Assembly (NCBI GenBank): GCA_017647785.1
Contig: JAGCJW010000013.1
Span: 1-64,000, forward strand
From: Bacteroidales bacterium
GTDB taxonomy: Bacteria; Bacteroidota; Bacteroidia; Bacteroidales; P3
DNA: 64,000 bases
Direction of reading: 5' to 3'
A model generated the notes under the pieces. That model was given only the letters and a program-made list of their open reading frames with translations. It had not been told where the DNA came from and did no database searches. Made by a program: the position numbers and the translations under genes. How positions within the stretch are numbered: the first letter of the stretch is position 1; every line of letters begins with the position of its first letter. This document shows positions 42,343 through 51,402 of the stretch, piece by piece.

Positions 42343-42995
42343 ATAAGGAAATAGACGCATTAAATATTCAAAATATAGAAGTAGTTGTATTGGCTAATGG
42401 AGAATTCCCAATACATCACTTGCCTTTATCCTTATTGCAAAGAGATATTCCTGTTGTTTGTTGCGATGGAGCAATAGAGGCTTTGGATAAATTTGGTAAA
42501 ATACCATTAGCTTTAATTGGAGATGGTGATTCGGTAAGCGAGAGTTTGAAAAACAAATATTTAGATCGTTGGCACTTTATTGCAGACCAAGAAACCAACG
42601 ACCTAACTAAAGCAATGAATTATTGCATTGAAAAAGGATATAAAAATATTGCAATTATAGGAGCCACAGGCAAAAGAGAAGACCACACCTTAGCCAATAT
42701 ATCACTACTAATAGAATATGCACGAAAAGTAAACATAAGAATGTTTACCGATTATGGAGTATTCACACCAATTTTCACCACAACTACCTTCCAATCCTTT
42801 GCAAAACAACAAGTATCAATATTTTCAATAGAAGCAACCAACAAACTAACCTCCCAAAACCTACGTTACCCAATAGAAAATAGACAATTCAAATATTGGT
42901 GGGAAGGAAGCCTAAACGAAGCCGTAAAAGAAAACTTCACCCTCTTTACAAAAGGTGAAGTAATCATATATCAAACCTACGAAATCAAAGCTTAA
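42318..42995 (+). CDS. Thiamine pyrophosphokinase
   Basis: This 225-aa enzyme transfers pyrophosphate from ATP to thiamine. Visible motifs are VVLANGEFP, CCDGAIEAL, ALIGDGDSV with the metal aspartates, DQETNDLTKAM, and GATGKREDHTLANI. The beta-sandwich C-terminal domain follows. It overlaps the transporter gene by 25 bp, so the two are translationally coupled. Its TAA stop overlaps the yitT stop on the other strand by two bases. Confidence 0.93.
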   Translation: MEETITRMNKEIDALNIQNIEVVVLANGEFPIHHLPLSLLQRDIPVVCCDGAIEALDKFGKIPLALIGDGDSVSESLKNKYLDRWHFIADQETNDLTKAMNYCIEKGYKNIAIIGATGKREDHTLANISLLIEYARKVNIRMFTDYGVFTPIFTTTTFQSFAKQQVSIFSIEATNKLTSQNLRYPIENRQFKYWWEGSLNEAVKENFTLFTKGEVIIYQTYEIKA

Positions 42996-43960
42996 ATCTT
43001 GCGTCTTTGTTTGCTTTTCTTGCTCATCCAAAGACCATAAACCTCGCTTACGTTTCCTGCTGTAACGAAAGCATCAATCTTTTCTTCGTCTATTAGTTTC
43101 ATCAATCTTGTGAACTCATCTTTGTTTAGCAAAACTTCGATTTCTATTTTCTTTTCTTGGCTATAACCTCCAATAACTTCATAAAGAGTAACCCCTCTTA
43201 CTAAATCATTTACAATAAACTCTCTTAGGCGTTCGTGTTGTGAAGAAATAATACACACTCTCTTCTTATTATTCAATCCAGCAGTGAAATAATCTACCAC
43301 TAAGCCGTTAATCCAAGTTCCAATCAAACCAATAACAACCATGTGGAAAGGATTGATTGCAAAAGCCGTACAACAAATTATCGCACCCGCCACAGAAACT
43401 GACGCACCTATATCAAAATGCAAATATTTGTTTACAATCTTTGCTAAAATGTCAAGTCCACCAGTTGAAGCGTTTATTCTGAAAAGCACAGTCTGAGCCG
43501 CACTCAACAAAAGCACAAAACAACAAAGGTCAAACCATATATCGCCCATTACAGAAGGGATTGTACCGCCTTCACGTATGAAATTTTCGTAAGGAAAGTA
43601 AGTTTCCAAAACACTAATCATAGGACCGAGAATAAGGGCTGTGTAAACTGTTTTAATACCGAACTCTTTTCCTATAAGGAAATAGGCTAATATCAACAGA
43701 ATAGCGTTGATTACGAGAATAACTGTTGAAACAGGTAAAGCCATTCCAAATAATTGTTCAGAAACTCCGCTTATCACAATAGATAAACCCGAAATTGTTC
43801 CAATAATCAACTTACTTGGAACAAGGAAGTAGTAAACCGCACAAGCAGTAACCATCATTCCGAGAGTCATTATGAGTAATTCTACCCAAAACTTAGATGT
43901 GGTAAGAATATTACCCACAGTCTTTAAAGTACTTGAAAAATTTTGTTTAACGTTTGCCAT
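42992..43960 (-). CDS. YitT family membrane protein
   Basis: Five to six membrane helices (DUF161, about 30-210) are followed by a cytoplasmic DUF2179 domain (CIISSQHERLREFIVNDLVRGVT split over two strands, then KDEFTRLMKLIDEEKIDAFV). The role is unknown; the C-terminal domain may bind a ligand. I place the start at ATG 43960 (322 aa) because the ATG at 43984 falls inside the -7 box (43982-43989). It converges on thiN with overlapping stop codons in a TTAA. Confidence 0.88.
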   Translation of the reverse strand: MANVKQNFSSTLKTVGNILTTSKFWVELLIMTLGMMVTACAVYYFLVPSKLIIGTISGLSIVISGVSEQLFGMALPVSTVILVINAILLILAYFLIGKEFGIKTVYTALILGPMISVLETYFPYENFIREGGTIPSVMGDIWFDLCCFVLLLSAAQTVLFRINASTGGLDILAKIVNKYLHFDIGASVSVAGAIICCTAFAINPFHMVVIGLIGTWINGLVVDYFTAGLNNKKRVCIISSQHERLREFIVNDLVRGVTLYEVIGGYSQEKKIEIEVLLNKDEFTRLMKLIDEEKIDAFVTAGNVSEVYGLWMSKKSKQRRKI

Positions 43961-43981
43961 AAAATTTGAAAAATTTGTTTG

Positions 43982-43989
43982 CAAAATTA
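43982..43989 (-). promoter_or_regulatory. -7 element of yitT
   Basis: TAATTTTG on the minus strand. It overlaps the first possible start codon of yitT and therefore excludes it. The 21-bp array at 43999-44066 occupies the -33 region. Confidence 0.6.
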
Positions 43990-43998
43990 CGAATATTT

Positions 43999-44066
43999 CT
44001 AAGAAATAATTTCAAAAAACAAAGAAATAATTTCTTAATTCAAAGGAAAAAAATCTTTTTTCTTAG
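43999..44066. repeat. 21-bp-period CWWWG array between divergent yitT and trmH promoters
   Basis: CTAAG, CAAAG, CAAAG and CTTAG begin at 43999, 44020, 44041 and 44062, each exactly 21 bp apart. The array fills the space between the yitT -7 box (43982-43989) and the trmH -7 box (44086-44093). In one plus-strand frame it reads SKK*FQK, TKK*FLN, SKEKNLF, the same heptad with stops where the coding copies have Glu, His or Tyr. Confidence 0.82.
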
Positions 44067-44085
44067 TAGTACCGAATTTAAGTAG

Positions 44086-44093
44086 TATATTTG
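44086..44093 (+). promoter_or_regulatory. -7 element of trmH-tex
   Basis: TATATTTG. A TTG start at 44091 would lie inside it, so the ATG at 44124 is the start of trmH. Confidence 0.6.
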
Positions 44094-44123
44094 CAAAAAA
44101 GAACGCTAAAAAACGCTTGTAAA

Positions 44124-44831
44124 ATGAATTATATAGATAAATTAACCTTTGAACAAAAGCAATCTTATTATGCAGCACTTTGCGAAATGATTTCTCCGGA
44201 AAGAGTAGCCTTGTTTGAAAAAGTCATAAGCGAAAGAACAGATATGCAATGTGTTGTTGTAGAAAATATTTATCAATCTCAAAATGCCTCAGCCGTATTA
44301 AGAACTTGCGATTGCGTAGGAATACAACAAGTACACGTTATAGAAAATAATAATACCTATCAAATAAATCCAGATGTAGCCTTAGGAGCAAGCCAATGGA
44401 TAGATTTGCATAGATATAACAAAAAAGAAAACAATACACTTGACTGTATCAATAAATTGAAATCACAAGGCTATAAAATAGTTGCCACACTCCCTCACGA
44501 AAAAGACGTATTCCTTCCACAATTAGACATAAATGAAAAAATGGCTATTGTATTTGGAAACGAGGTTGAGGGTTTGTCTCAACAAGTTGTTGAAAATGCA
44601 GATATTTATATGAAGATTCCAATGTATGGATTTACCGAAAGTTTCAACATATCAGTCTCTGCCGCAATTACAATGTACAATTTAACCGACAGATTAAGAA
44701 ATAGCGGAGCTAATTATCACCTTTCTGATGATAGACGAATAGAAACGCTTATTAAATGGGCGAAACGAACCATTAGACGAAGCGATATGATAGAAAAAGA
44801 ATTGATGAAAAGACTATTTGGAATACAATAA
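44124..44831 (+). CDS. SPOUT RNA 2'-O-methyltransferase (TrmH/SpoU type)
   Basis: The 235-aa protein has the three SPOUT motifs: VVENIYQSQNASAVLRTCD (N/R of motif 1), IVFGNEVEGLSQ, and IPMYGFTESFNISVSAAI. TrmH methylates G18 of tRNA; the substrate assignment is by family resemblance and is not certain within SpoU proteins. The basic C-terminal helix would bind RNA. Its TAA stop and the tex ATG share one base, so the two are coupled. Confidence 0.9.
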   Translation: MNYIDKLTFEQKQSYYAALCEMISPERVALFEKVISERTDMQCVVVENIYQSQNASAVLRTCDCVGIQQVHVIENNNTYQINPDVALGASQWIDLHRYNKKENNTLDCINKLKSQGYKIVATLPHEKDVFLPQLDINEKMAIVFGNEVEGLSQQVVENADIYMKIPMYGFTESFNISVSAAITMYNLTDRLRNSGANYHLSDDRRIETLIKWAKRTIRRSDMIEKELMKRLFGIQ

Positions 44832-46909
44832 TGCAAAAATACATTAACTACATATCAGAAAGCACTCATTTCTCGCAAAAAAACATAAGTAACATAATAG
44901 AATTACTTGAAAGTGGTTGCACAATCCCTTTTATAGCACGATATAGAAAAGAATTGACAGGAGGGTTAAATGAAGTAGAAATAGATAAGATAGCAACCAT
45001 TCTAAAAAAACTAAAAGAATTAGAGGCAAGGAAAGAAGTAGTCTTAAAAAGCATAGAACAACAAAATCTATTAACAAAAGAATTACAACAAAAGATAGAA
45101 CAAATACAAACACTTACTGATTTAGAAGACTTATACTTACCTTACAAGCCAAAACGTAGGACACGAGCAACAATAGCCAAAGAAAAAGGATTAGAACCTT
45201 TAGCAAAACAGATTATGCAAGAAAGGAATATGAATTTAAGTGAATATTCCGAAGAAGAATTGTTGGGAGCCAGAGATATCATTGCAGAGTGGGTAAGCGA
45301 AAATGTAAGTGTTAGACAAAAAATGCGTAACTACTTTAATCGCAATTCGCTGATTAAAGTTTCCAAGGCAAAGGGTTATAAAGAAAATTCTAAGTATGAA
45401 CAATGGTTAGGCTGGCAAGAAAATGCAATGAAATCAGCAAGCCATAGAATTTTAGCCCTTTTTAGAGCAGAGGAAGAAGGAGAAGTAAACCTTTCTTTGT
45501 TGCCAGAAGATAACCAAGACGCCGTTGAAGTGCTTTCAAGAGGGATTATTAGACAAAATAATTCAGCAAGTAAGCAAAAGCAAAAAGCGTGTGAAGACTG
45601 TTATAAAAGACTTTTAGCACCTTCTTTGGAGAATGAATTAAGAGCAAAGCTAAAAGAAAAAGCAGATATAAAAGCAATAGAGGTTTTTTCTCAAAACTTG
45701 CGCCAACTCTTAATGAGTTCGCCTTTGGGAGAAAAAAGAACTCTTGCTATCGACCCAGGGATTAGAACAGGTTGTAAGATTGTTTGTTTAGATGCAAACG
45801 GTAAATTGCTTTCTCACGATGTTATTTACCCTCATTTAAAAGAAAGAGAATCGGAAATAACTCTAATAAGGTATGTAAAAGAATACGATATTGAAGCAAT
45901 AGCAATAGGAAATGGTACGGCCTCAAAGGAAACTGAGCGTTTTGTTCGCAAGATAGATTTCTCAAAACATCTAATAATAAGCGTTGTTAATGAGAGTGGG
46001 GCATCTGTTTACTCTGCTTCTGAGACTGCAAGAGAAGAATTTGGAGATTATGACATTACTGTAAGGGGAGCAGTCAGCATTGGAAGACGCTTACAAGACC
46101 CTTTGGCAGAATTAGTCAAGATTGAACCAAAATCAATAGGCGTTGGACAGTATCAACACGACGTTAATCAAAATCTTTTAAGCGAAAGCCTACATAAAAC
46201 CGTTGAAAGCTGTGTGAATCAAGTAGGAGTTGAGCTAAATACTGCAAGTTATCAGTTGCTTTCTTATATATCTGGTATCGGTCCTGTTTTGGCTAAAAAT
46301 ATTGTTGAGTACAGAAATCAACACGGAGCTTACTCTTCTCGAAACGATTTGTTAAAGGTAAAACGTTTTGGCGAAAAAGCATTTGAGCAATCGGCAGGAT
46401 TTCTTAGAATACGTCACTCAAAAAATCCATTGGATAATACAGCGGTTCACCCAGAACGTTATTCTATTGTGGAGCAAATGGCAAAAGACTTGAACTGTAA
46501 GGTGAAAGACTTGATTGATAATGCTTCTAAGAGGGAGGAAATCAATCTTAGTAAATATATAAAAGGCGATTGTGGTTTGCCAACTCTAACAGATATTGTA
46601 AAAGAATTAGCAAAACCTTCAAGGGATATTCGTACTAAATTTGAAGAGTTTACGTTTAATAATGGTATTGACTCAATAGAGCAATTATATGTAGGACAAC
46701 AATTAGAGGGATTAGTGACAAATATTACTGCTTTTGGTGCTTTTGTGGATTTAGGCGTTCATCAAGATGGCTTAGTGCACGTTAGTGAGATTTCAAATGA
46801 GTTTATAAATGACATAAATGATGTTTTGAGTCTAAATCAAAGGGTAAGAGTGAAGGTAATTGCTGTTGATTATGAAAGGAAACGTATTTCTTTAAGTATG
46901 AAATTTTAA
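44831..46909 (+). CDS. Tex-like RNA-binding transcription accessory protein
   Basis: This 692-aa protein has the whole Tex layout. It starts with a helical N-terminal domain (CTIPFIARYRKELTGGLNE), then a YqgF/RNase H-like core (LAIDPGIRTGCKIVCLD). A helix-hairpin-helix pair (ISGIGPVLAKNIVEYRN) follows, with a C-terminal S1 domain (LEGLVTNITAFGAFVDLG, GLVHVSEIS) to the end. It is thought to bind RNA at the polymerase and is needed for virulence-gene expression in some species. It overlaps trmH by one base. Confidence 0.95.
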   Translation: MQKYINYISESTHFSQKNISNIIELLESGCTIPFIARYRKELTGGLNEVEIDKIATILKKLKELEARKEVVLKSIEQQNLLTKELQQKIEQIQTLTDLEDLYLPYKPKRRTRATIAKEKGLEPLAKQIMQERNMNLSEYSEEELLGARDIIAEWVSENVSVRQKMRNYFNRNSLIKVSKAKGYKENSKYEQWLGWQENAMKSASHRILALFRAEEEGEVNLSLLPEDNQDAVEVLSRGIIRQNNSASKQKQKACEDCYKRLLAPSLENELRAKLKEKADIKAIEVFSQNLRQLLMSSPLGEKRTLAIDPGIRTGCKIVCLDANGKLLSHDVIYPHLKERESEITLIRYVKEYDIEAIAIGNGTASKETERFVRKIDFSKHLIISVVNESGASVYSASETAREEFGDYDITVRGAVSIGRRLQDPLAELVKIEPKSIGVGQYQHDVNQNLLSESLHKTVESCVNQVGVELNTASYQLLSYISGIGPVLAKNIVEYRNQHGAYSSRNDLLKVKRFGEKAFEQSAGFLRIRHSKNPLDNTAVHPERYSIVEQMAKDLNCKVKDLIDNASKREEINLSKYIKGDCGLPTLTDIVKELAKPSRDIRTKFEEFTFNNGIDSIEQLYVGQQLEGLVTNITAFGAFVDLGVHQDGLVHVSEISNEFINDINDVLSLNQRVRVKVIAVDYERKRISLSMKF

Positions 46910-46919
46910 AAAATATTAT

Positions 46920-47639
46920 ATGAATTATCGTAAATTTATTTTAATTGTAGCGTTATTTTTATTTTCTTCTTCGTATGTTTCTGCTCAAATGCTAAAAGCA
47001 TACGTTGTAGCGGGCTTAAATGCAGCTCAAATTGACGGAGATGAAGTTTTTGGTTACTCAAAATACTCTCCTCAGGCAGGGGTTGGTATGATAGTTCCCT
47101 TTAATATGAGGAAACCAAATGAAGGTTGGCAAGCGAGTTTAGAGCTTTTGTATTCTCAAAGAGGAGCAAAAGAAAGTATGGACCCTTTTAAATACAATAC
47201 TTCTTTACATTATGTTGATATACCTGTTATGGTGCATTATGTGGATACAAGAGGAGGTTGGACCTTTGGTGTTGGTGCTCAATATGGACGTTTGTTTAAA
47301 ATAAATGAAGATTGGGGATTACCAGAAGATATTATACAATCCTTTGAGCGTCCTGTTGATGGAGTGTTACCAAGTTTTAATAGAAATGATTTATGTGTAG
47401 TTGCAGACATACGTTTTAAGGTTTGGGAAAAATTTAAGTTCAGTTTCCGTTATCAATACTCTGTTGTTCCAATACGAGATGATGTTTGGTTTTATAATGG
47501 TTACACAGCAGGAACTCCAGATTTTAGATCATGGTCACGAGATTTTAGAAATAATTATATGAGTTTTAGAATAATTTATATGATTAATGAAAGAAGCAGT
47601 AGGGAATTGGATAGAAATATAAATAAAACTTCGTATTAA
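46920..47639 (+). CDS. Outer-membrane beta-barrel protein (PorT-like)
   Basis: A signal peptide (about 1-22, ending VSAQ) precedes ~215 residues of alternating strands rich in aromatic residues. Glycine-rich turns (GLNAAQIDGDEVFGYS) and a final strand MSFRIIYMI precede a short polar tail. It resembles the PorT family of Bacteroidota outer-membrane proteins, one of which acts in type IX secretion. This copy need not, since the family is large. It starts 10 bp after tex and is 4 bp before coaD. Confidence 0.8.
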   Translation: MNYRKFILIVALFLFSSSYVSAQMLKAYVVAGLNAAQIDGDEVFGYSKYSPQAGVGMIVPFNMRKPNEGWQASLELLYSQRGAKESMDPFKYNTSLHYVDIPVMVHYVDTRGGWTFGVGAQYGRLFKINEDWGLPEDIIQSFERPVDGVLPSFNRNDLCVVADIRFKVWEKFKFSFRYQYSVVPIRDDVWFYNGYTAGTPDFRSWSRDFRNNYMSFRIIYMINERSSRELDRNINKTSY

Positions 47640-47643
47640 TAAA

Positions 47644-48129
47644 ATGAATCAAAGAATCGCTTTATTTCCAGGTAGTTTTGATCCTATCACAAAGGGACAC
47701 GAATCAGTAGTGCTGAGAGCTTTGTCAATGTTTGATAAAATTATTATTGCAATAGGTAGTAATAGCGCAAAAAACTCTGTGTTTTCTCTTGAAAAAAGAA
47801 TAGAATGGATTAAGCAAACATTTAAAGATTATGATAATATAGAAATATGTACTTTTGATTGTTTAACAATAGATTTTTGTAAGCAAGTAGGTGCAAAGTA
47901 TATATTGAGAGGCTTGAGAAATTCTGTTGATTTCCAATATGAAAGAAATATTGCAAGAATTAATCAAGAGCTTGATGATGAAATAGAAACAATATTCCTT
48001 TTGACAAAGCCTGATGATGCTGCAATTAGTTCTTCATTGGTAAGAGAAATATTAAGTTTTAATGGAGATGTTTCTAAGTTTGTTCCTGAAAAAATAGTAA
48101 TAACTTCAAAGGATTTACGACATGAGTAG
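47644..48129 (+). CDS. coaD: Phosphopantetheine adenylyltransferase
   Basis: This is the penultimate step of CoA synthesis. The nucleotidyltransferase motif GSFDPITKGHES near 10-21 (the T/H-x-G-H site), the middle LRGLRNSVDFQYE and the late ISSSLVREI are diagnostic. The length of 161 aa is normal. It overlaps the flavin reductase gene by 8 bp. Confidence 0.96.
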   Translation: MNQRIALFPGSFDPITKGHESVVLRALSMFDKIIIAIGSNSAKNSVFSLEKRIEWIKQTFKDYDNIEICTFDCLTIDFCKQVGAKYILRGLRNSVDFQYERNIARINQELDDEIETIFLLTKPDDAAISSSLVREILSFNGDVSKFVPEKIVITSKDLRHE

Positions 48130-48697
48130 AGTGAGTTTTAAACCGGGTACTATGATTTACCCTTTGCCTGCATTGATGGTAAGTTGTGGAGAAACTATAG
48201 ATGAATATAATATTGCAACTGTTGCTTGGACAGGAACAATTTGTACAGACCCTCCAATGTGTTATATAAGCCTTAGAAAATCTCGCCATTCCCATGCAAT
48301 TATTTCTCGTACAAAAGAATTTGTTCTTAATTTAACAACAGAAAAACTTGCGAAACAAACAGATTGGTGTGGTGTAAAGTCAGGACGAGATTTTAATAAA
48401 TTTCAAGAGATGAGGCTTACACCTGAGAAAGCTCCTAATATTTCTGCTCCAATGATAAAAGAGAGTCCATTATGTATAGAATGTAAGGTTGTTGAAATAA
48501 AGGAATTGGGTTCTCATGATATGTTTATAGCAAATGTAGTAGGCGTTCATGCCGATGAAAAGTATATAAATAAAGAAAGCGGACTGTTTGATTTACAATC
48601 CGCTAAACTTATGACTTACTCTCATGGTAAGTATTATTCCGTAGGTGAACAATTAGGCTTCTTCGGTTACTCTGTTCAGAAGAAAAAGAAGAAGTAA
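48122..48697 (+). CDS. Flavin reductase-like FMN-binding protein
   Basis: The 191-aa split-barrel protein has the flavin reductase pattern: PALMVSCGE, then IATVAWTGTICTDPPMCYI, then SRTKEFVLNL and CGVKSGRD. It probably binds FMN and reduces it or another acceptor with NAD(P)H; the partner is not known. A run of basic residues (KKKKK) closes the protein. It overlaps coaD by 8 bp and ends 4 bp from the convergent hutI stop. Confidence 0.87.
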   Translation: MSRVSFKPGTMIYPLPALMVSCGETIDEYNIATVAWTGTICTDPPMCYISLRKSRHSHAIISRTKEFVLNLTTEKLAKQTDWCGVKSGRDFNKFQEMRLTPEKAPNISAPMIKESPLCIECKVVEIKELGSHDMFIANVVGVHADEKYINKESGLFDLQSAKLMTYSHGKYYSVGEQLGFFGYSVQKKKKK

Positions 48698-48701
48698 TAT
48701 T

Positions 48702-49937
48702 TTATTGTTCCTTTCCATTCAAGAATACTCTCTCTACCTTATTAGTTCCATAATAGTAAGGTATGTATTCTATTGTTGGTATGTCTTTTGTAATATAGAA
48801 GTTTGCTTTTTTACCTCTTGCGATTGAACCGTGAGTTTCGCTAATTCCCATTGCGTATGCAGAGTTAAGAGTTGTTGCATTGATTGCTTCTTGTGGTGTA
48901 AGTTTGTAGTTTACGCAAGCAAAAGTTAAAATCATTTGCATGTTTCCGCTTGGTGATGAACCTGGATTGAAGTCTGAGGCCATTGCAACAGGAAGTCCTG
49001 CTTGTATCATCTTTCTTGCAGGCGAGTAAGGCATATTTAAGAAGAATGCAGCGCCTGGTAGAATTGTTGGCATCGTTTGAGAAGCTTTTAAACACGCTAT
49101 TTCCTCATCGCCAACACATTCAAGGTGATCAACTGAAAGAGCGTTATATTTTACTCCAACTTGAATTCCTCCTGAATAATCTAATTCATTAGCATGAATT
49201 TTTGGTACTAAGCCGTTTTGCATTCCTGCAAATAACATTCTATCTGTTTCTTCTACTGTGAAGAATCCTGTATCACAGAATACGTCAATGAAGTCTGCAA
49301 GATTTTCTTCAACAACACGAGGTATCATTTCGTTGATTACTAAATCTACAAATTCACTTTGACGTCCACGATATTCCATTGGTACTCCATGAGCACCTAA
49401 AAAGTTCGCTTTGATTGTTAAAGGAGAGTTTTCTTTTAGTCTTTTTATAACTCTTAACATCTTAAGCTCTGCTTCTGTTGTAAGTCCATAGCCAGATTTT
49501 ATTTCAACTGCTCCTGTACCATAGGATTTTATTTCTTCTAAACGTTGCATTGCATCTTCGTAAAGTTTGTCTTCGCTTGTTTCTTGCAAACGTTTAGCAG
49601 AATTTAATATTCCTCCACCACGTTTAGCTATTTCTTCGTAGCTCAATCCCTTTATTTTGTCAATATATTCTATTTCACGAGAACCAGCATAAACTAAGTG
49701 AGTGTGTGAATCACAAAAAGATGGTAATACAAAACGGTTGTTTGCATCAATAATCTTTTCTGCATTTGTTTCACTTAGCTTACTCATTTCTCCAAAATCT
49801 ACAATTTTGTCATCTTCTACAATAAGGAAAGCGTTATCTATGCAGTTTAGTTTTGACATTTCTTCGCCACATACTGCAATTCTTTTGTTTTCTTCAACTT
49901 GAACTAAACTTTTAATGTTAGTAATAAGTGTTCTCAT
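48702..49937 (-). CDS. hutI: Imidazolonepropionase
   Basis: This is the third step of histidine degradation, giving formiminoglutamate. It is an amidohydrolase fold with metal ligands in CDSHTHLVYAGSR, KIHANEL, SVDHLECV and ASDFNPGSSPS. The length of 411 aa is normal. No hutH, hutU or hutG is in the window, so the pathway is dispersed in this genome. It lies 15 bp after the DUF5683 gene on the same strand and may be read from the parAB transcript. Confidence 0.95.
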   Translation of the reverse strand: MRTLITNIKSLVQVEENKRIAVCGEEMSKLNCIDNAFLIVEDDKIVDFGEMSKLSETNAEKIIDANNRFVLPSFCDSHTHLVYAGSREIEYIDKIKGLSYEEIAKRGGGILNSAKRLQETSEDKLYEDAMQRLEEIKSYGTGAVEIKSGYGLTTEAELKMLRVIKRLKENSPLTIKANFLGAHGVPMEYRGRQSEFVDLVINEMIPRVVEENLADFIDVFCDTGFFTVEETDRMLFAGMQNGLVPKIHANELDYSGGIQVGVKYNALSVDHLECVGDEEIACLKASQTMPTILPGAAFFLNMPYSPARKMIQAGLPVAMASDFNPGSSPSGNMQMILTFACVNYKLTPQEAINATTLNSAYAMGISETHGSIARGKKANFYITKDIPTIEYIPYYYGTNKVERVFLNGKEQ

Positions 49938-49952
49938 CTGTTATTATGTGTT

Positions 49953-50483
49953 TTATTTTAATTTTATACTTAAACTTAATCCGATTTGATGCGTATTGAA
50001 TGAGGTAGGGGGTAGATAGAATGGACTTATCTTTGCACTTAGATTATCGTCTATGTCAAATTCGTACAAATGTCCATAAACCATTGCATCTACTATGTTT
50101 AATAAATATACAGCTGCTCCAATTACAATGCTTAATTGAAAGTTTTTGTTATAGGCATCGTAGAGAGATAGTATGCTTTCATCGCTATATTTTGTGTAAT
50201 CTGCAAGTAGGTCTGCATCATTGTTTTCAATTCTGTTGTAATACTCTGTTTTGAACTTTATAGCGTTCTTATAATTAGTGACAGCAAAGTAAGTTACTGC
50301 ACCAGCTCCTGCATATATTATAGGGATTTTCCACGCTTGATGATTGTAAACTTGCCCTGCTCCTGGTAAAATGGCGGATAAAGTACTTGCTTTTTTTGCT
50401 GAATGTGGTTCTTTATTCTCTTGTGCAAGTAAACTTGTCAAGCAAATGCACAAACTTAGCAAAAAAACAATACACTTTTTCAT
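49953..50483 (-). CDS. DUF5683 protein
   Basis: A signal peptide (1-20, ending LLAQ) precedes the DUF5683 core. That core has a glycine-rich KASTLSAILPGAGQVYNH, two hydrophobic helices (IPIIYAGAGAVTYFA and SIVIGAAVYLLNIVDAMVYG) and a beta-like end. The family is regularly found next to parB in Bacteroidota, as here (20 bp downstream of parB). Function is unknown. Confidence 0.86.
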   Translation of the reverse strand: MKKCIVFLLSLCICLTSLLAQENKEPHSAKKASTLSAILPGAGQVYNHQAWKIPIIYAGAGAVTYFAVTNYKNAIKFKTEYYNRIENNDADLLADYTKYSDESILSLYDAYNKNFQLSIVIGAAVYLLNIVDAMVYGHLYEFDIDDNLSAKISPFYLPPTSFNTHQIGLSLSIKLK

Positions 50484-50503
50484 TGCATACTTTCTTTCCT
50501 TAC

Positions 50504-51388
50504 TTACTCTAATAGAGAGATTATTCTTTCAAAGTCAGAATCGTTTTTAAAGGAAATAGTTATTGTTCCTTTTCCTCTTTGTGAACGACTTATTTCAATG
50601 TTTGTTTCTAATCTCTTAATAAGTTTTTCTTTTTGTGTTTTGTAAAAGTCGGGTAGGACTTTCTTCTCTTTCTTTTTAGGTTGTGTTTTAGCTTCTTCTT
50701 TTAGACGATTTGCAATTTGCTCTACTTGTCTTACAGAAAGGTCTTTTTCAATTATATCTTTTACAACACTGATTTGTGCTTGCTCATCATCCAATCCAAT
50801 GATTGAACGAGCGTGTCCCATAGATATTTTATTGTTACGAAGAGCTAATTGTACTTCTGCTGGAAGTTTTAAAAGTCTTAAATAGTTTGTGATAGAGGAA
50901 CGACTCTTTCCGATGCGTTCACTCATCTTTTCTTGTGTTAAATCACACTCTTCTATTAAGGCTTTTAATGAAAGAGCAATTTCAATAGCATTTAGGTCTT
51001 CTCTTTGTATGTTTTCAACCAACGCCATCTCCATTACCTCTTGCTTAGTTGCTATTTTGATATAAGCAGGTATTTCTTTAAGATTTGCAATCTTGCTTGC
51101 ACGGTAACGTCTTTCTCCTGCGATTAGAATATATCTTTCTCCTTCTTTTTTTACTGTAATAGGGACAATGACACCACTTTCTTTGATTGATTGGGCAAGT
51201 TCGTTTAGTGATGTTTCATCAAACTCTCTTCTTGGTTGATCTGGGTTTGGATCTATTTTTTCAATAGGAAGATAACACAACTCGGCAGTTACAGAACTAA
51301 CCTTGTTGTCTGAAGTGTTTTTTGTGTCGATATTTCCTAATAAAGCTTCTAACCCTCTTCCCAATGCGGGACCTTTTTTTATTGCCAT
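50504..51388 (-). CDS. parB: Chromosome partitioning protein ParB
   Basis: ParB binds parS and slides as a CTP-dependent clamp. The N-terminal domain holds ELAQSIKESGVIVPI and the CTP-binding AGERRYRASK. A helix-turn-helix (LTQEKMSERIGKSRSSITNYL), then ISMGHARSIIGL, and a C-terminal dimerisation helix follow. The length of 294 aa is normal. It is 14 bp downstream of parA. I did not see a parS palindrome in the window by eye. Confidence 0.96.
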   Translation of the reverse strand: MAIKKGPALGRGLEALLGNIDTKNTSDNKVSSVTAELCYLPIEKIDPNPDQPRREFDETSLNELAQSIKESGVIVPITVKKEGERYILIAGERRYRASKIANLKEIPAYIKIATKQEVMEMALVENIQREDLNAIEIALSLKALIEECDLTQEKMSERIGKSRSSITNYLRLLKLPAEVQLALRNNKISMGHARSIIGLDDEQAQISVVKDIIEKDLSVRQVEQIANRLKEEAKTQPKKKEKKVLPDFYKTQKEKLIKRLETNIEISRSQRGKGTITISFKNDSDFERIISLLE

Positions 51389-51402
51389 ATCAATCTATTG
51401 TT

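Noticed and set aside
43961..43984. Longer yitT N-terminus from ATG 43984
   Set aside because: That codon lies in the TAnnTTTG promoter box, so it would not be in the mRNA.
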